This document shows positions 1-7,623 of a stretch of 9,950 nucleotides of DNA, in pieces. The notes under the pieces were generated by a model that did not search any database, was not told the DNA's origin, and saw only the letters and a program-made list of their open reading frames with translations. Numbering within the stretch: the first letter of the stretch is position 1; each line of letters begins with the position of its first letter. The position numbers were made by a program, and so were the translations under genes. This DNA is from Acetofilamentum sp. (lineage in GTDB: Bacteria; Bacteroidota; Bacteroidia; Bacteroidales; JAADGE01), in assembly GCA_020720705.1 (NCBI GenBank), contig DYOJ01000060.1, forward strand, positions 1 to 9,950, given 5' to 3'.

Positions 1-390
1 TTTGTCAGTTGTTATCAATGTTGCATCTAATACTGAGGCTGTCGCAGCTATCCATAAATCGTTTTTACCCATATTTCTTGAACTTGAATTTAATCTTTTC
101 CCAATAAGTCGTCCTTGACTAAAAGCATCTATTTCTGCATATTTTTTTATCACAGTTTCTACATTAATATCTGCTATAAGAAATTGATTTACATATTCAT
201 CAAGTTTTTGTAGTTTATGTTCGTTCCAATTATTTTGTAAAGCTATTGATTTTAACTCTCCAATTGATACGATTGAAATAATTGCAATATTTGGAAACGT
301 AAGCAGTTTATATTCAGAGTCAATATAAGTTGCAAGTTTTTTTTCACGTAAAAAAATCAATAAAATGTTCGTATCCAATAAATAGTTCAT
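1..390 (-). CDS. PIN-domain toxin, VapC family (3' end outside the window)
   Basis: This is the ribonuclease toxin of a type II toxin-antitoxin pair. PIN-domain toxins of this kind cleave RNA, often tRNA or rRNA, when the antitoxin is lost. The 130 residues visible start with MNYLLDTNILLIFLRE. All four acidic positions expected for a PIN metal site are present: D6 in LLDTN, E45 in SIGELKS, D111 in KNDLWIAATA and D129 in TTDK. The gene reads off the left edge just after the fourth acid. Family members usually end shortly after that point, so probably only a short tail is missing. The ATG lies 4 nt after the stop codon of the upstream antitoxin gene, the tight spacing normal for a co-translated pair. 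Nothing indicates inactivation in the visible part. The target RNA cannot be deduced. Confidence 0.88.
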   Translation of the reverse strand, partial: MNYLLDTNILLIFLREKKLATYIDSEYKLLTFPNIAIISIVSIGELKSIALQNNWNEHKLQKLDEYVNQFLIADINVETVIKKYAEIDAFSQGRLIGKRLNSSSRNMGKNDLWIAATASVLDATLITTDK

Positions 391-394
391 ATTA

Positions 395-664
395 CTATAT
401 TGATAATAATTCGGAAATAGGTTCTTGAATATCTAAATCTGTTATAATACTTTCAAATTTTTGTCTGTTTACACCATTATAATTTTGGTCTTTAATCATT
501 TCGGAAATAAATAAGTCCGCTTTTACCGGTTTAAATAATTTAGAATAATGTGATTGAAGAGAAATGGCATTAATAATATGCTCTAATTCTGAAATAATTT
601 TTTCATTATTGAAAGTAATTATCTGCGAGATTAAATTTATCTTTTTGGTCTCTAATGTAATCAT
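395..664 (-). CDS. Antitoxin partner of the PIN-domain toxin
   Basis: This 89-residue protein is encoded immediately upstream of the PIN toxin and ends TAG 4 nt before the toxin ATG. Its position, size and charged helical character fit a type II antitoxin. The N-terminal half (MITLETKKINLISQIITFNN, then a helix with EKIISELEHIINAI) resembles the helical N-terminus of small Bacteroidota addiction-module antitoxins. The C-terminal part (about residues 50-89, with VKADLFISEM and a final hydrophobic ISELLSI) would be the toxin-wrapping segment. The frame is open upstream to an ATG at 700. I prefer the ATG at 664 because it begins the recognisable helix, and because the upstream extension would overlap the likely -7 promoter element. 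The protein probably binds its own promoter, as antitoxins commonly do. The assignment rests mainly on context and fold pattern, not on a specific named family. Confidence 0.75.
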   Translation of the reverse strand: MITLETKKINLISQIITFNNEKIISELEHIINAISLQSHYSKLFKPVKADLFISEMIKDQNYNGVNRQKFESIITDLDIQEPISELLSI

Positions 665-679
665 GGCTTCATTTTTTTG

Positions 680-687
680 TAAAGTTA
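680..687 (-). promoter_or_regulatory. Possible -7 element of the toxin-antitoxin promoter
   Basis: On the minus strand this reads TAACTTTA, one base from the Bacteroidota -7 consensus TAnnTTTG. It lies about 15 nt upstream of the antitoxin ATG, which would give a very short leader. No TTG sits at the usual 19-21 nt further upstream, so this is a weak call. Confidence 0.3.
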
Positions 688-709
688 GTAAAAAAAACAA
701 TTTTACTGT

Positions 710-755
710 ACTATAATCAAATTATTATTTATGCGCTGCAATCACTGATTATAGT
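710..755. repeat. 10-bp perfect inverted repeat between the toxin-antitoxin and phosphatase genes
   Basis: ACTATAATCA (710-719) is perfectly complementary to TGATTATAGT (746-755), with a 26-nt spacer. Two short direct repeats overlap it: TTTATGCG at 728-735 and 756-763, and TGATTATA at 746-753 and 764-771. Read on the minus strand, the repeat begins 1 nt after the phosphatase stop codon and is followed about 10 nt later by a run of eight T. It could therefore help end that transcript. It also lies just upstream of the antitoxin gene, where an operator would be expected. The stem is almost all A/T, so it would be a weak hairpin. Confidence 0.45.
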
Positions 756-756
756 T

Positions 757-3700
757 TTATGCGTGATTATATTTCGATAATTTCACACCAACTACAACAA
801 TATCATCTACTTGCGCTTCGCTTCCGCGCCATTGTTCAATGGTTTTATCTAAAATACTATGTTGAGTTTGCATGTCTTTGTCCGAAATTTCTGTTAAAAG
901 TGTTCGGAATCGGGCTTTCATAAATTTTTTGCCTTTTTCTCCGCCAAATTGGTCGGGGTATCCGTCAGACGACAGGTAAACCATATCGGCTTCGCTTAAA
1001 TCAAATTCCCGAATTGTGAAACTGTCCAAACTTTCGTATATTGCAACTGGCATGCGGTCGGCATCTATTGTTTTTGCTTCTTTGTTTTTGACTAAAAAAA
1101 TCGGATTGAATGCTCCTGAAAAAAGCATTTTTTTCTTGCTTAAATCTATAACAATGAGTGATATATCCATTCCGTCTTTGGATTTATCGTCGCTTTGTTC
1201 GTCTTGTTTGAGTGCCTGAATGATATTGTTACGAAGTTGGTTTAATATTTCGGCAGGATTTGTTACACCTCGTTCGTTTACAATTTTATTTAAAAAGCTG
1301 ATACCCAGCATGCTCATAAACGCACCCGGTACTCCGTGTCCCGTACAATCGGCGGCAGTGATTATGATTTTATCGTCTTTGCGACTCGCCCAAAAAAAGT
1401 CGCCGCTTACAATATCGCGGGGCTTGAATAATACAAAATGCTCGGGCAGATTTTTTTCCATATAATCGCGTGCCGGCATTGCAGCGGTTTGTATGCGTTT
1501 GGCATAAATAATACTGTCTTCGATTTCTTGTTTTTGCTTTTCGATGTGATTTTTTTGGATGGTAATTTCGTCTCGCTGGGCTTTAATCTCCTCGTTTTGC
1601 TGACGAATTTCTGCTGTTCGCTTTCGCACTTGGTCTTCGAGATATTCATTTTGACGTTTGATTGCACGCACACGAATTCGATAGAACGCTACGGCAGCGA
1701 AGATAATCAAAGCAACCGAAAGTATTTTGAACCAGAGTGTTTGCCAAAATGCGGGGTGAATTATCAGGGTGAGGCTTGCGCCTTCTTCGTTCCACACATT
1801 GTCGTTATTCGACCCGATTACGCGGAAGGTGTATGTGCCGGGCGGTAAATTAGTGTATTTTGCAAAACGCTGAAAATCAATATAGTTAAGTTCTTTGTCG
1901 TATCCAATCAGTTGGTAGGCGTATCGGTTTTTTTCGGGAAAAATAAAATCAAGCGCTACAAATTCAAACGAAACATCATTTTGGTTGTATTCCAATTCGA
2001 TAACTTTTTTCATACTGAAAGCTGTATCTGTGGCAAATAGTTTATTTTTTACTTCGACAGATGTTATCAGCACGGAAGGTTGGTGTGGATTGTCTTTGAT
2101 TTTTTCCGGATAAAATGCGTTGAACCCGTCAATGCCGCCAAAAAACATCTCCCCCGTCGGCGATTTGTGTGCTGAGTTTGCCAAAAATTCATTGCTTTGC
2201 AAACCATCTCCCATGTCGAAATTTTTGATTTGCTTTTCGTTCTTACGGATACGCGAGATGCCGCTGTTGGTACTCACCCAGATATATTCTCCGTCCTCCA
2301 AAATACCGAGCATTACATTGTTCGGTAGTTCGGAGTTGTCTATTGTCAAACGTTGGAATTCATAGGATTTTGACGGAGTGCAGACATTCAGCCCGCCTTT
2401 TGTTCCGACCCATAAATTGCCTTCAGAATCTTCGAGCAGTGAATATACTCGGTTGTTGCTGAGCGACTTGTTGTTATCTGCTTCATATTCAAATCTTAAA
2501 AACGGTTTACCCTCTTTATTGTCAGGATAAAACAGATTTAATCCGCTGAAAGTTCCTACGTATAGTTCGCCTTTCTTTGATTTTAGTATGGTTGTAACCT
2601 CATCGCTTGTAAGGCTATAGGGATTATTTTTGTCAGATTTGTAGGTTGTAAATTGTTCCGATTTTAGGTCGAATAATGCCAAACCACCTCCGAAAGTTGC
2701 AATGATTAAAGTGTTCGGGTTGTGTGATACAATGTCCCAAACTCTGTTTGAAGGTATGGATTTCGGATTCTTTGAATCGTGTTTATATGTTTTGAACGTT
2801 CCTTTTTTTCTGTCGAAATAGGAAAGACCTCCGCCGTCTGTGCCGAGCCAAAAGTTTCCGACCGAGTCCTCAAAAATTGTGCGAACATGATTGTTTGGCA
2901 AGCTGTTCGGATTTTTTGAATTGTGTTTAAAATGTTTGAATCTGTTTGTGGTTTTATCCCAGCGGTTAAGCCCGCCTTCCACGGTGCCGACCCAAACCGT
3001 GCTGTCTGTATCTATGTGAAAGCAACGCACTTGTGCTGCGCTGAGGCTGTATGCGTCGTAAGGATTGTGTTTAAAAACCATTAAATCGTTAGCTGCTCGG
3101 TTCCATTTATTTACACCGCCGAGCGATGTGCCTATCCAGAGAATGTCTGCACGGTCTCTATAGATTGTCAGGATGCTGTTTGCCGAAATACTGTACTTGT
3201 CTGCTGCATCAAAAATATATTTGTAAAACTGTTTTGATTCCGGTATTAAGTGAAACAATCCGTCAGAAACGGTGCCTATCCAAAGCGTGCCGTCTTTGTC
3301 TGTCTCTATCACTTTAACTTCATAATCAAATTCTTGAGAAGCAAAATGTGTAGTTTCTTGTGTGTCGGATAAGGTATAAATGCCGTCTTCGGTTCCCACC
3401 CAAATTGCACCGTTTGCACCTGCCGAAATGCTGTTGATCTTTTTATCAGGAAGGTTATTTTTTATCTTTTTAAGCGTTTCTGTTTTAGTATCAAACAGTA
3501 CAAAGCCGCGTTGTGTACCAATCCAAATCGTGTGTTCTGATTGTTCCATGCAAGTTATGGTATCAGAAACTCCTGCACTTAATAGCGAGTGCCGTGAAAA
3601 TTTTTTGCCGTCGTATTTGTTTAATCCTGAATTTGTGCCAATCCATAAGGCTGCATTATTTCCGATGATACTTGTTACTTTGTTGTTACTTAGACTATTA

Positions 3701-4083
3701 ACGTCTTCAGAACTGTGTTTGAACGGTGTGAAATCATCGCTTACTTTGTTGTATCTGCATAGCCCGTGGTCTGCTGTTCCGACCCACAAAGTCGGGTTCT
3801 CTTTATCAGGGGTTTCATAAAGCACGTTTGAGATATTGTCAGTAATCACATTGGGTGTATTTGGTTTTGTCCAATATACTTTAAATTTGTATCCGTCGTA
3901 TTTGTTAAGCCCGTCAAGGGTCGAAAACCATATAAAACCTTGATTATCTTGGACTATACTAAGAATTGAACTTTGTGATAAACCTTTGTCCACAGATAAT
4001 TGTTCAAACTTAATGCGTTGTTGTGCAATATTTTGAAATATAACCAAAAACAAAATATGAGCAGTAACGATACTTTTTTTCAT
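757..4083 (-). CDS. Two-propeller periplasmic sensor with SpoIIE-type PP2C phosphatase output
   Basis: This 1108-residue protein is a single-span membrane sensor. Residues 1-20 form a signal peptide (KK, hydrophobic core, NIA then QQ). About 25-680 carry 14 propeller-blade motifs of the form (I/L)W(V/I)GT..GL.., the first at 51-64, enough for two seven-bladed propellers. A Y_Y_Y domain follows (roughly 690-770, with YAYQLIGYDKEL and LPPGTYTFRV). The membrane span is about 785-801, then a charged coiled coil (about 806-870). The C-terminal PP2C domain (about 880-1102) keeps the metal-binding acids D895 (SGDFFW), D912 (DCTGHG), D1040 (SSDGYPD) and D1093/D1094 (DDIVVV). The sensory half matches hybrid two-component sensors of Bacteroidota, but the kinase is replaced by a serine/threonine phosphatase. 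It should pass a periplasmic signal to a cytoplasmic phosphoprotein, perhaps an anti-sigma antagonist. No such partner is adjacent. The ATG has no Shine-Dalgarno sequence but is fixed by the signal peptide. The ligand is unknown. Confidence 0.93.
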   Translation of the reverse strand: MKKSIVTAHILFLVIFQNIAQQRIKFEQLSVDKGLSQSSILSIVQDNQGFIWFSTLDGLNKYDGYKFKVYWTKPNTPNVITDNISNVLYETPDKENPTLWVGTADHGLCRYNKVSDDFTPFKHSSEDVNSLSNNKVTSIIGNNAALWIGTNSGLNKYDGKKFSRHSLLSAGVSDTITCMEQSEHTIWIGTQRGFVLFDTKTETLKKIKNNLPDKKINSISAGANGAIWVGTEDGIYTLSDTQETTHFASQEFDYEVKVIETDKDGTLWIGTVSDGLFHLIPESKQFYKYIFDAADKYSISANSILTIYRDRADILWIGTSLGGVNKWNRAANDLMVFKHNPYDAYSLSAAQVRCFHIDTDSTVWVGTVEGGLNRWDKTTNRFKHFKHNSKNPNSLPNNHVRTIFEDSVGNFWLGTDGGGLSYFDRKKGTFKTYKHDSKNPKSIPSNRVWDIVSHNPNTLIIATFGGGLALFDLKSEQFTTYKSDKNNPYSLTSDEVTTILKSKKGELYVGTFSGLNLFYPDNKEGKPFLRFEYEADNNKSLSNNRVYSLLEDSEGNLWVGTKGGLNVCTPSKSYEFQRLTIDNSELPNNVMLGILEDGEYIWVSTNSGISRIRKNEKQIKNFDMGDGLQSNEFLANSAHKSPTGEMFFGGIDGFNAFYPEKIKDNPHQPSVLITSVEVKNKLFATDTAFSMKKVIELEYNQNDVSFEFVALDFIFPEKNRYAYQLIGYDKELNYIDFQRFAKYTNLPPGTYTFRVIGSNNDNVWNEEGASLTLIIHPAFWQTLWFKILSVALIIFAAVAFYRIRVRAIKRQNEYLEDQVRKRTAEIRQQNEEIKAQRDEITIQKNHIEKQKQEIEDSIIYAKRIQTAAMPARDYMEKNLPEHFVLFKPRDIVSGDFFWASRKDDKIIITAADCTGHGVPGAFMSMLGISFLNKIVNERGVTNPAEILNQLRNNIIQALKQDEQSDDKSKDGMDISLIVIDLSKKKMLFSGAFNPIFLVKNKEAKTIDADRMPVAIYESLDSFTIREFDLSEADMVYLSSDGYPDQFGGEKGKKFMKARFRTLLTEISDKDMQTQHSILDKTIEQWRGSEAQVDDIVVVGVKLSKYNHA

Positions 4084-4652
4084 TTTATTCGTATTTTAAA
4101 CAATTGAATAAAGTCTTTAAGTAGATATTTTTTGTGTATTGATATTCATATACTTAGATTGTTTTACTTGAGTCATAAAACAAAATTTAATAGAATATTT
4201 ACATTTTTTACTTAATACCTCGTTCAATTTACATAATATCAATGCAAATATCGTACATTTTTATTGAATTATGACCTTGCTGCGGATTATTTGTTGAACA
4301 GTTTGACTGATACACTGTTTACGATTTATTTTTTTACGGATAGTATGATGTAAATGTCAGATTATTAAGAATTTTACGAGACTTTATTTTTTTAATTTTG
4401 AATAAATGTGTGAAAACTCCAAAAAGTCGAAACGACCGCTAATTCACGAATTATTACGAATTAGTATTTCTGTAATCAATTATAAATGAATATATTACAA
4501 TAGTTACCTTGCGTAAAATTTTGTCAAAATTACTTTGAGGAGTGTGCTCATATATGTTCATTTTTTTTCTTATAACCTGAGTTTGAAATAAGATTATATC
4601 ATAAGTAGTTTATTTTCAGTATTTAAGAGTCATTTTTGTTCTTTGTTTAATC

Positions 4653-4714
4653 GTTTAATCGTTTATAGTTCAGCCTAATAGTCTGGTTTTCAGACTTTTT
4701 ATAAACAATTAAAC
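4653..4714. repeat. Nested inverted repeat with tandem GTTTAATC units
   Basis: The outer arms GTTTAATCGTTTAT (4653-4666) and ATAAACAATTAAAC (4701-4714) are complementary at 13 of 14 positions. Inside lies a second perfect hairpin, AGTCTG (4680-4685) and CAGACT (4691-4696) with loop GTTTT, followed on the plus strand by TTTT. The left arm belongs to a short tandem run of the 8-mer GTTTAATC (4645-4652, 4653-4660, then a partial unit). The inner hairpin plus T tract resembles an intrinsic terminator on the plus strand, but no plus-strand gene precedes it. It may be a structured RNA, a cruciform-prone site or a relic of a mobile repeat. Confidence 0.6.
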
Positions 4715-4807
4715 AAATCACCGAATAACCTACAGTTTGCAAATTTGTAATATCCTCATTGCCTAACAATCACTGTTTATCTTATATCGAACTCACGTTT
4801 ATAGCTC

Positions 4808-4852
4808 AAAAAAAACTCTATGCCAAAATTAAAATGACATAGAGTTTTTTTT
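4808..4852 (-). terminator. Intrinsic terminator of the AAA+ gene (possibly bidirectional)
   Basis: A 15-bp perfect inverted repeat pairs 4808-4822 with 4838-4852 around a 15-nt loop. The core arms are ACTCTATG and CATAGAGT, flanked by runs of eight A and eight T, so a U tract follows the hairpin on either strand. It starts 22 nt beyond the stop codon of the AAA+ gene, the expected place for its terminator. Confidence 0.88.
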
Positions 4853-4874
4853 CATAAATTAAAGATTCTTTGTA

Positions 4875-7496
4875 TTAAAAACCGAGTCCGCTGTTTTTGT
4901 TAGCAACATTCATACTTACGTCAATCTCAGCAACATCTTCTAAAATAACGGTTTTCATGTTGTCGTCTGTTCGTAAGCCTGAATCCATGGATGCCATGCG
5001 TAAATTTTGTTTTCGGATGGTTTCTTCGGCGATTCGTCTCATTGTGCGTGCATTACCGAAAAATTTATCGCGTTTAAGGAACAAATCTTTGATATAATTT
5101 AGCAAGTGTTCGCCTGCTTTTTCGTCAGGAGCGAGGTCTTCAACACGTAGCATGGTGAGCAAAATATCGTAGAGCGTTTCAGGTGTATAATCCTGAAAGT
5201 GCATGGTTTTGTCGAAACGCGATTTTAGACCCGGATTTGTGCGCAAGAATGATTCCATATTTTCAGGATAGCCTGCAACTATGACGGCAAATTTTCCGCG
5301 TTGGTCTTCCATGTGTTTGAGTATCACTTCAATAGCTTCATTTCCGTAGCTGCCTTGTCCGCCGCCGGCAAGTGCATACGCTTCGTCAATAAACAGAACT
5401 CCGCCCATGGCTTCATCAATTTTTTCTTTGGTTTTGATGGCTGTTTGTCCGATATAACCGGCAACTAAACCTTCTTTTCCGACTTCAACAACATGTCCGC
5501 GTTCGAGCAGACCGAGTGCTTTGTATATTTTTCCGAAAATACGAGCGATGGTTGTTTTTCCCGTTCCGGGGTTCCCTGTAAATACGGCGTGTAGTGAGAA
5601 TTTATTGAGAACGTCTTTTCCTGTTTCTCGATAATAGCGTACCAATTTTATCAATTCGTTGATTTCGTTTTTGATACGATTCATACCGACCAATATATTC
5701 ATTTCACTTACGGCTTCGCGCAAAAGTTGCTCTTCAATCGGGATATTGATTTTCTTTTTTGCTCGGATACTTTCAATGCTTTCAACATCCTCCAAGGTAA
5801 GTTGGGATAATTCGGCATTGCTGAGTTTTCTGACATCTTTTCGTTTGATGAGACGTAAGCCCATATTCATCTTCGCTTCGTCTATAATGGAGTAGGCGAA
5901 ACGTGCATTCCCGAATGTTTTGTCTCGGTTTCTGAAAGCTTCAACCAATATTTTGTGTACAAATTCACGTGCTTCGGTGGTCATGGTTACTGAACGTTTC
6001 CCTGAGGCGTATTCTGCAATTTTAATCAGCTCGTCCGGCGTATAATCATCGAAGTGGAAAAAATAGTTAATACGTGATTTCAAACCCGGATTGGAGTTTA
6101 TCATATACATGGTTTCTTCCGGGTAGCCTGCCATCATAATTGCAATATCGCCTGCGCCGTCAGACATTTCGCGCACGATAACTTCAATTACTTCGCGTCC
6201 GAAATCTTTTTTGTCGTCCTTTGAGCGAACGAGCATGTAGGCTTCGTCAATAAACAGAATACCGCCTCTGGCTTCGGTGATTGCTTCTTTTACTTTTGGA
6301 GCCGTTTGTCCGATAAATTCGCCTACAAGGTCGGCACGGTCAACCTCGTGTACATGTCCTTTGGACAGTAACCCTTTTTTCCGGTAGATTTTGCCCAAAA
6401 GTTTAACTACTGTTGTTTTTCCTGTACCCGGATTTCCTGTGAAAACGCTGTGTAATGATATTTTTGTTGATTCTTCTATGCCTTTTTCTTGTCGGATTCG
6501 CAAAAAGTCGAGATAACTAATGTGGTCTTTAACCTTTTGCTTCATTGCCTCTAACCCGATAAGCTCATCAAGGCGTTGAACAACTTGCTCAATAGTCTCA
6601 TTCTCTTCGCCGGCTTCTTTTATTTCTTGTTGAATGGCAGAGACGGAAGTTAAACGTATTTCATGCAGTTCGGGCACACCTTCAACATACTCTTTCCCCA
6701 TTTTGAACGCTACCGAAGCAACTAATGTGTCCATAAAAACTACTTCTACGGAGTATTGGTCGTCTTTCCACGACCCCGGTGAGTTATTGCCCCAGCCTCG
6801 TTCGTAGGTGAATGTTTTATCTTTGGAGCCTGATTCTATAAATTTTAAATTCTCCATTTGGGCTTTGTGTTGCCCGGCATCATCGTAAAAATTTATGTAA
6901 TACTCAAAACCCCAAGCCTTGTTGGTTTTGCTTTTTATGGTAAGTTCCATCCAAACATATCGAGTTTCTTCTTTATGAAATTGGGTGAGATATTTGCGCT
7001 CCGTGATGTTCCATCCGTCAAACGGACCTTCGTATAATTTTAACGATACGACTTCAAAATACGGATTGGTGCCGATGGTAACCAATCCAATTTCGTAAAT
7101 GTAAAACTCTTGAGAGCCAACAAGTTGGTCGTCAATATATGCCTCGCAAACATAGGTGCCGGCTTTCCAGAAGCCTCCGGCAGTGTCCACGCCCCAGCTC
7201 TCATAAACATCCACAACGTTAAGGTCTTTGGTTACCGAGTGGGTGCTGCTTAAGCTGCATATCTCTTTGCGTTTTTTGCCGGTGTCGAAAGCTTTGATGG
7301 TTACTTTGGCTTCCCAATCGTCTTCGTCAAACTGTTTATTGTAGAACGAAAATTGTGATCGCAAATACGTTATTTCTTCTTTCTCAAATACCCTGCGATA
7401 TTTTTTCGTTGAATTTACCATCCATTCCGACGAGGAATACATCTGTAAACTCTTGAATTTATATGGGTTTCCGTATGGGTAATCTTTTTTTGGCAT
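4875..7496 (-). CDS. Tandem AAA+ ATPase (CbbX/SpoVK/EccA type) with duplicated N-terminal region
   Basis: The protein has 873 residues from the ATG at 7496. Two AAA+ modules follow one another. The first has Walker A GNPGTGKT at 354-361 and Walker B LFIDEAY with D417/E418. The second has Walker A at 641-648 and D704/E705. Both carry GYPE and NPGLKSR motifs after Walker B, as in the CbbX/SpoVK/EccA group, whose members remodel protein complexes. Both ATP sites look intact. The first 275 residues are a degenerate duplication: KEExxY at 39-44 and 175-180, and YE..WG...W...Y..E....D.LV.S..F at 98-131 and 231-264. Its alternating hydrophobic pattern suggests two beta domains. No signal peptide or membrane span is visible, so it should be cytoplasmic. 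The frame extends to a TTG at 7532, but the -7 promoter element covers that codon, so I choose the ATG. It is transcribed alone and ends at a strong terminator. The substrate is unknown; partnership with the divergent membrane protein is only a possibility. Confidence 0.9.
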   Translation of the reverse strand: MPKKDYPYGNPYKFKSLQMYSSSEWMVNSTKKYRRVFEKEEITYLRSQFSFYNKQFDEDDWEAKVTIKAFDTGKKRKEICSLSSTHSVTKDLNVVDVYESWGVDTAGGFWKAGTYVCEAYIDDQLVGSQEFYIYEIGLVTIGTNPYFEVVSLKLYEGPFDGWNITERKYLTQFHKEETRYVWMELTIKSKTNKAWGFEYYINFYDDAGQHKAQMENLKFIESGSKDKTFTYERGWGNNSPGSWKDDQYSVEVVFMDTLVASVAFKMGKEYVEGVPELHEIRLTSVSAIQQEIKEAGEENETIEQVVQRLDELIGLEAMKQKVKDHISYLDFLRIRQEKGIEESTKISLHSVFTGNPGTGKTTVVKLLGKIYRKKGLLSKGHVHEVDRADLVGEFIGQTAPKVKEAITEARGGILFIDEAYMLVRSKDDKKDFGREVIEVIVREMSDGAGDIAIMMAGYPEETMYMINSNPGLKSRINYFFHFDDYTPDELIKIAEYASGKRSVTMTTEAREFVHKILVEAFRNRDKTFGNARFAYSIIDEAKMNMGLRLIKRKDVRKLSNAELSQLTLEDVESIESIRAKKKINIPIEEQLLREAVSEMNILVGMNRIKNEINELIKLVRYYRETGKDVLNKFSLHAVFTGNPGTGKTTIARIFGKIYKALGLLERGHVVEVGKEGLVAGYIGQTAIKTKEKIDEAMGGVLFIDEAYALAGGGQGSYGNEAIEVILKHMEDQRGKFAVIVAGYPENMESFLRTNPGLKSRFDKTMHFQDYTPETLYDILLTMLRVEDLAPDEKAGEHLLNYIKDLFLKRDKFFGNARTMRRIAEETIRKQNLRMASMDSGLRTDDNMKTVILEDVAEIDVSMNVANKNSGLGF

Positions 7497-7529
7497 ACTG
7501 TTTATGTTTGCTTTATTTAGAACAACTGA

Positions 7530-7560
7530 CAAAGTTAAACTAATTTCTTAATTATTTCAC
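7530..7560 (-). promoter_or_regulatory. Promoter of the AAA+ ATPase gene
   Basis: On the minus strand the -7 element is TAACTTTG (7537-7530), a perfect match to TAnnTTTG. The upstream element is poor: GTG (7560-7558) at 20-nt spacing instead of TTG. Transcription would begin around 7522-7526, giving an A/T-rich leader of roughly 28 nt before the ATG at 7496. Confidence 0.6.
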
Positions 7561-7576
7561 TACTTTTTTACTAAAG

Positions 7577-7606
7577 TCGGTAATAATAAAAAAAAACATA
7601 TCTTTG
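7577..7606 (+). promoter_or_regulatory. Promoter of the DedA-like membrane protein gene
   Basis: TATCTTTG (7599-7606) is a perfect -7 element. TCG at 7577-7579 sits 19 nt upstream, one base off the TTG consensus. The start codon at 7624 is 17 nt beyond, so the leader would be only about 10-13 nt and carries no Shine-Dalgarno sequence. Confidence 0.6.
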
Positions 7607-7623
7607 CTAAGAAATTTGAACCT

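Larger units (their letters stand above)
4084..4874. other. Gene-free AT-rich intergenic region
   Basis: I see no convincing gene in this stretch. It holds the 5' flank of the phosphatase gene, a nested inverted repeat (4653-4714), the terminator of the AAA+ gene (4808-4852), and small A/T-rich inverted repeats such as CTAATTC/GAATTAG (4439-4464) and AACAGT/ACTGTT (4297-4319). The only short reading frame I followed, 27 codons at 4406-4489, has no ribosome-binding site and runs through that repeat, so I do not call it. No good match to the Bacteroidota promoter was found for the phosphatase gene. The nearest is GATATTTG on the minus strand at 4252-4245, without a TTG at the right distance. 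Confidence 0.6.

Noticed and set aside
1438..1848. A 136-codon plus-strand frame inside the sensor-phosphatase gene
   Set aside because: It is antisense to the membrane span, coiled coil and start of the phosphatase domain. The minus-strand frame has clear domains throughout, so this is a shadow frame.
4243..4275. Possible promoter for the sensor-phosphatase gene (GATATTTG on the minus strand)
   Set aside because: The first base of the -7 consensus is wrong and there is no TTG at 19-21 nt spacing. It would also imply a leader of over 150 nt, so the support is too weak to call.
4439..4464. CTAATTC/GAATTAG repeat as part of a CRISPR-like or mobile array
   Set aside because: There are only one or two short A/T-rich copies, no regular spacing, no spacers and no cas or transposase gene anywhere in the window.
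4406..4489. A 27-codon plus-strand frame in the large intergenic gap
   Set aside because: It has no promoter or ribosome-binding site, and part of it is an A/T-rich inverted repeat. Nothing distinguishes it from a chance frame.
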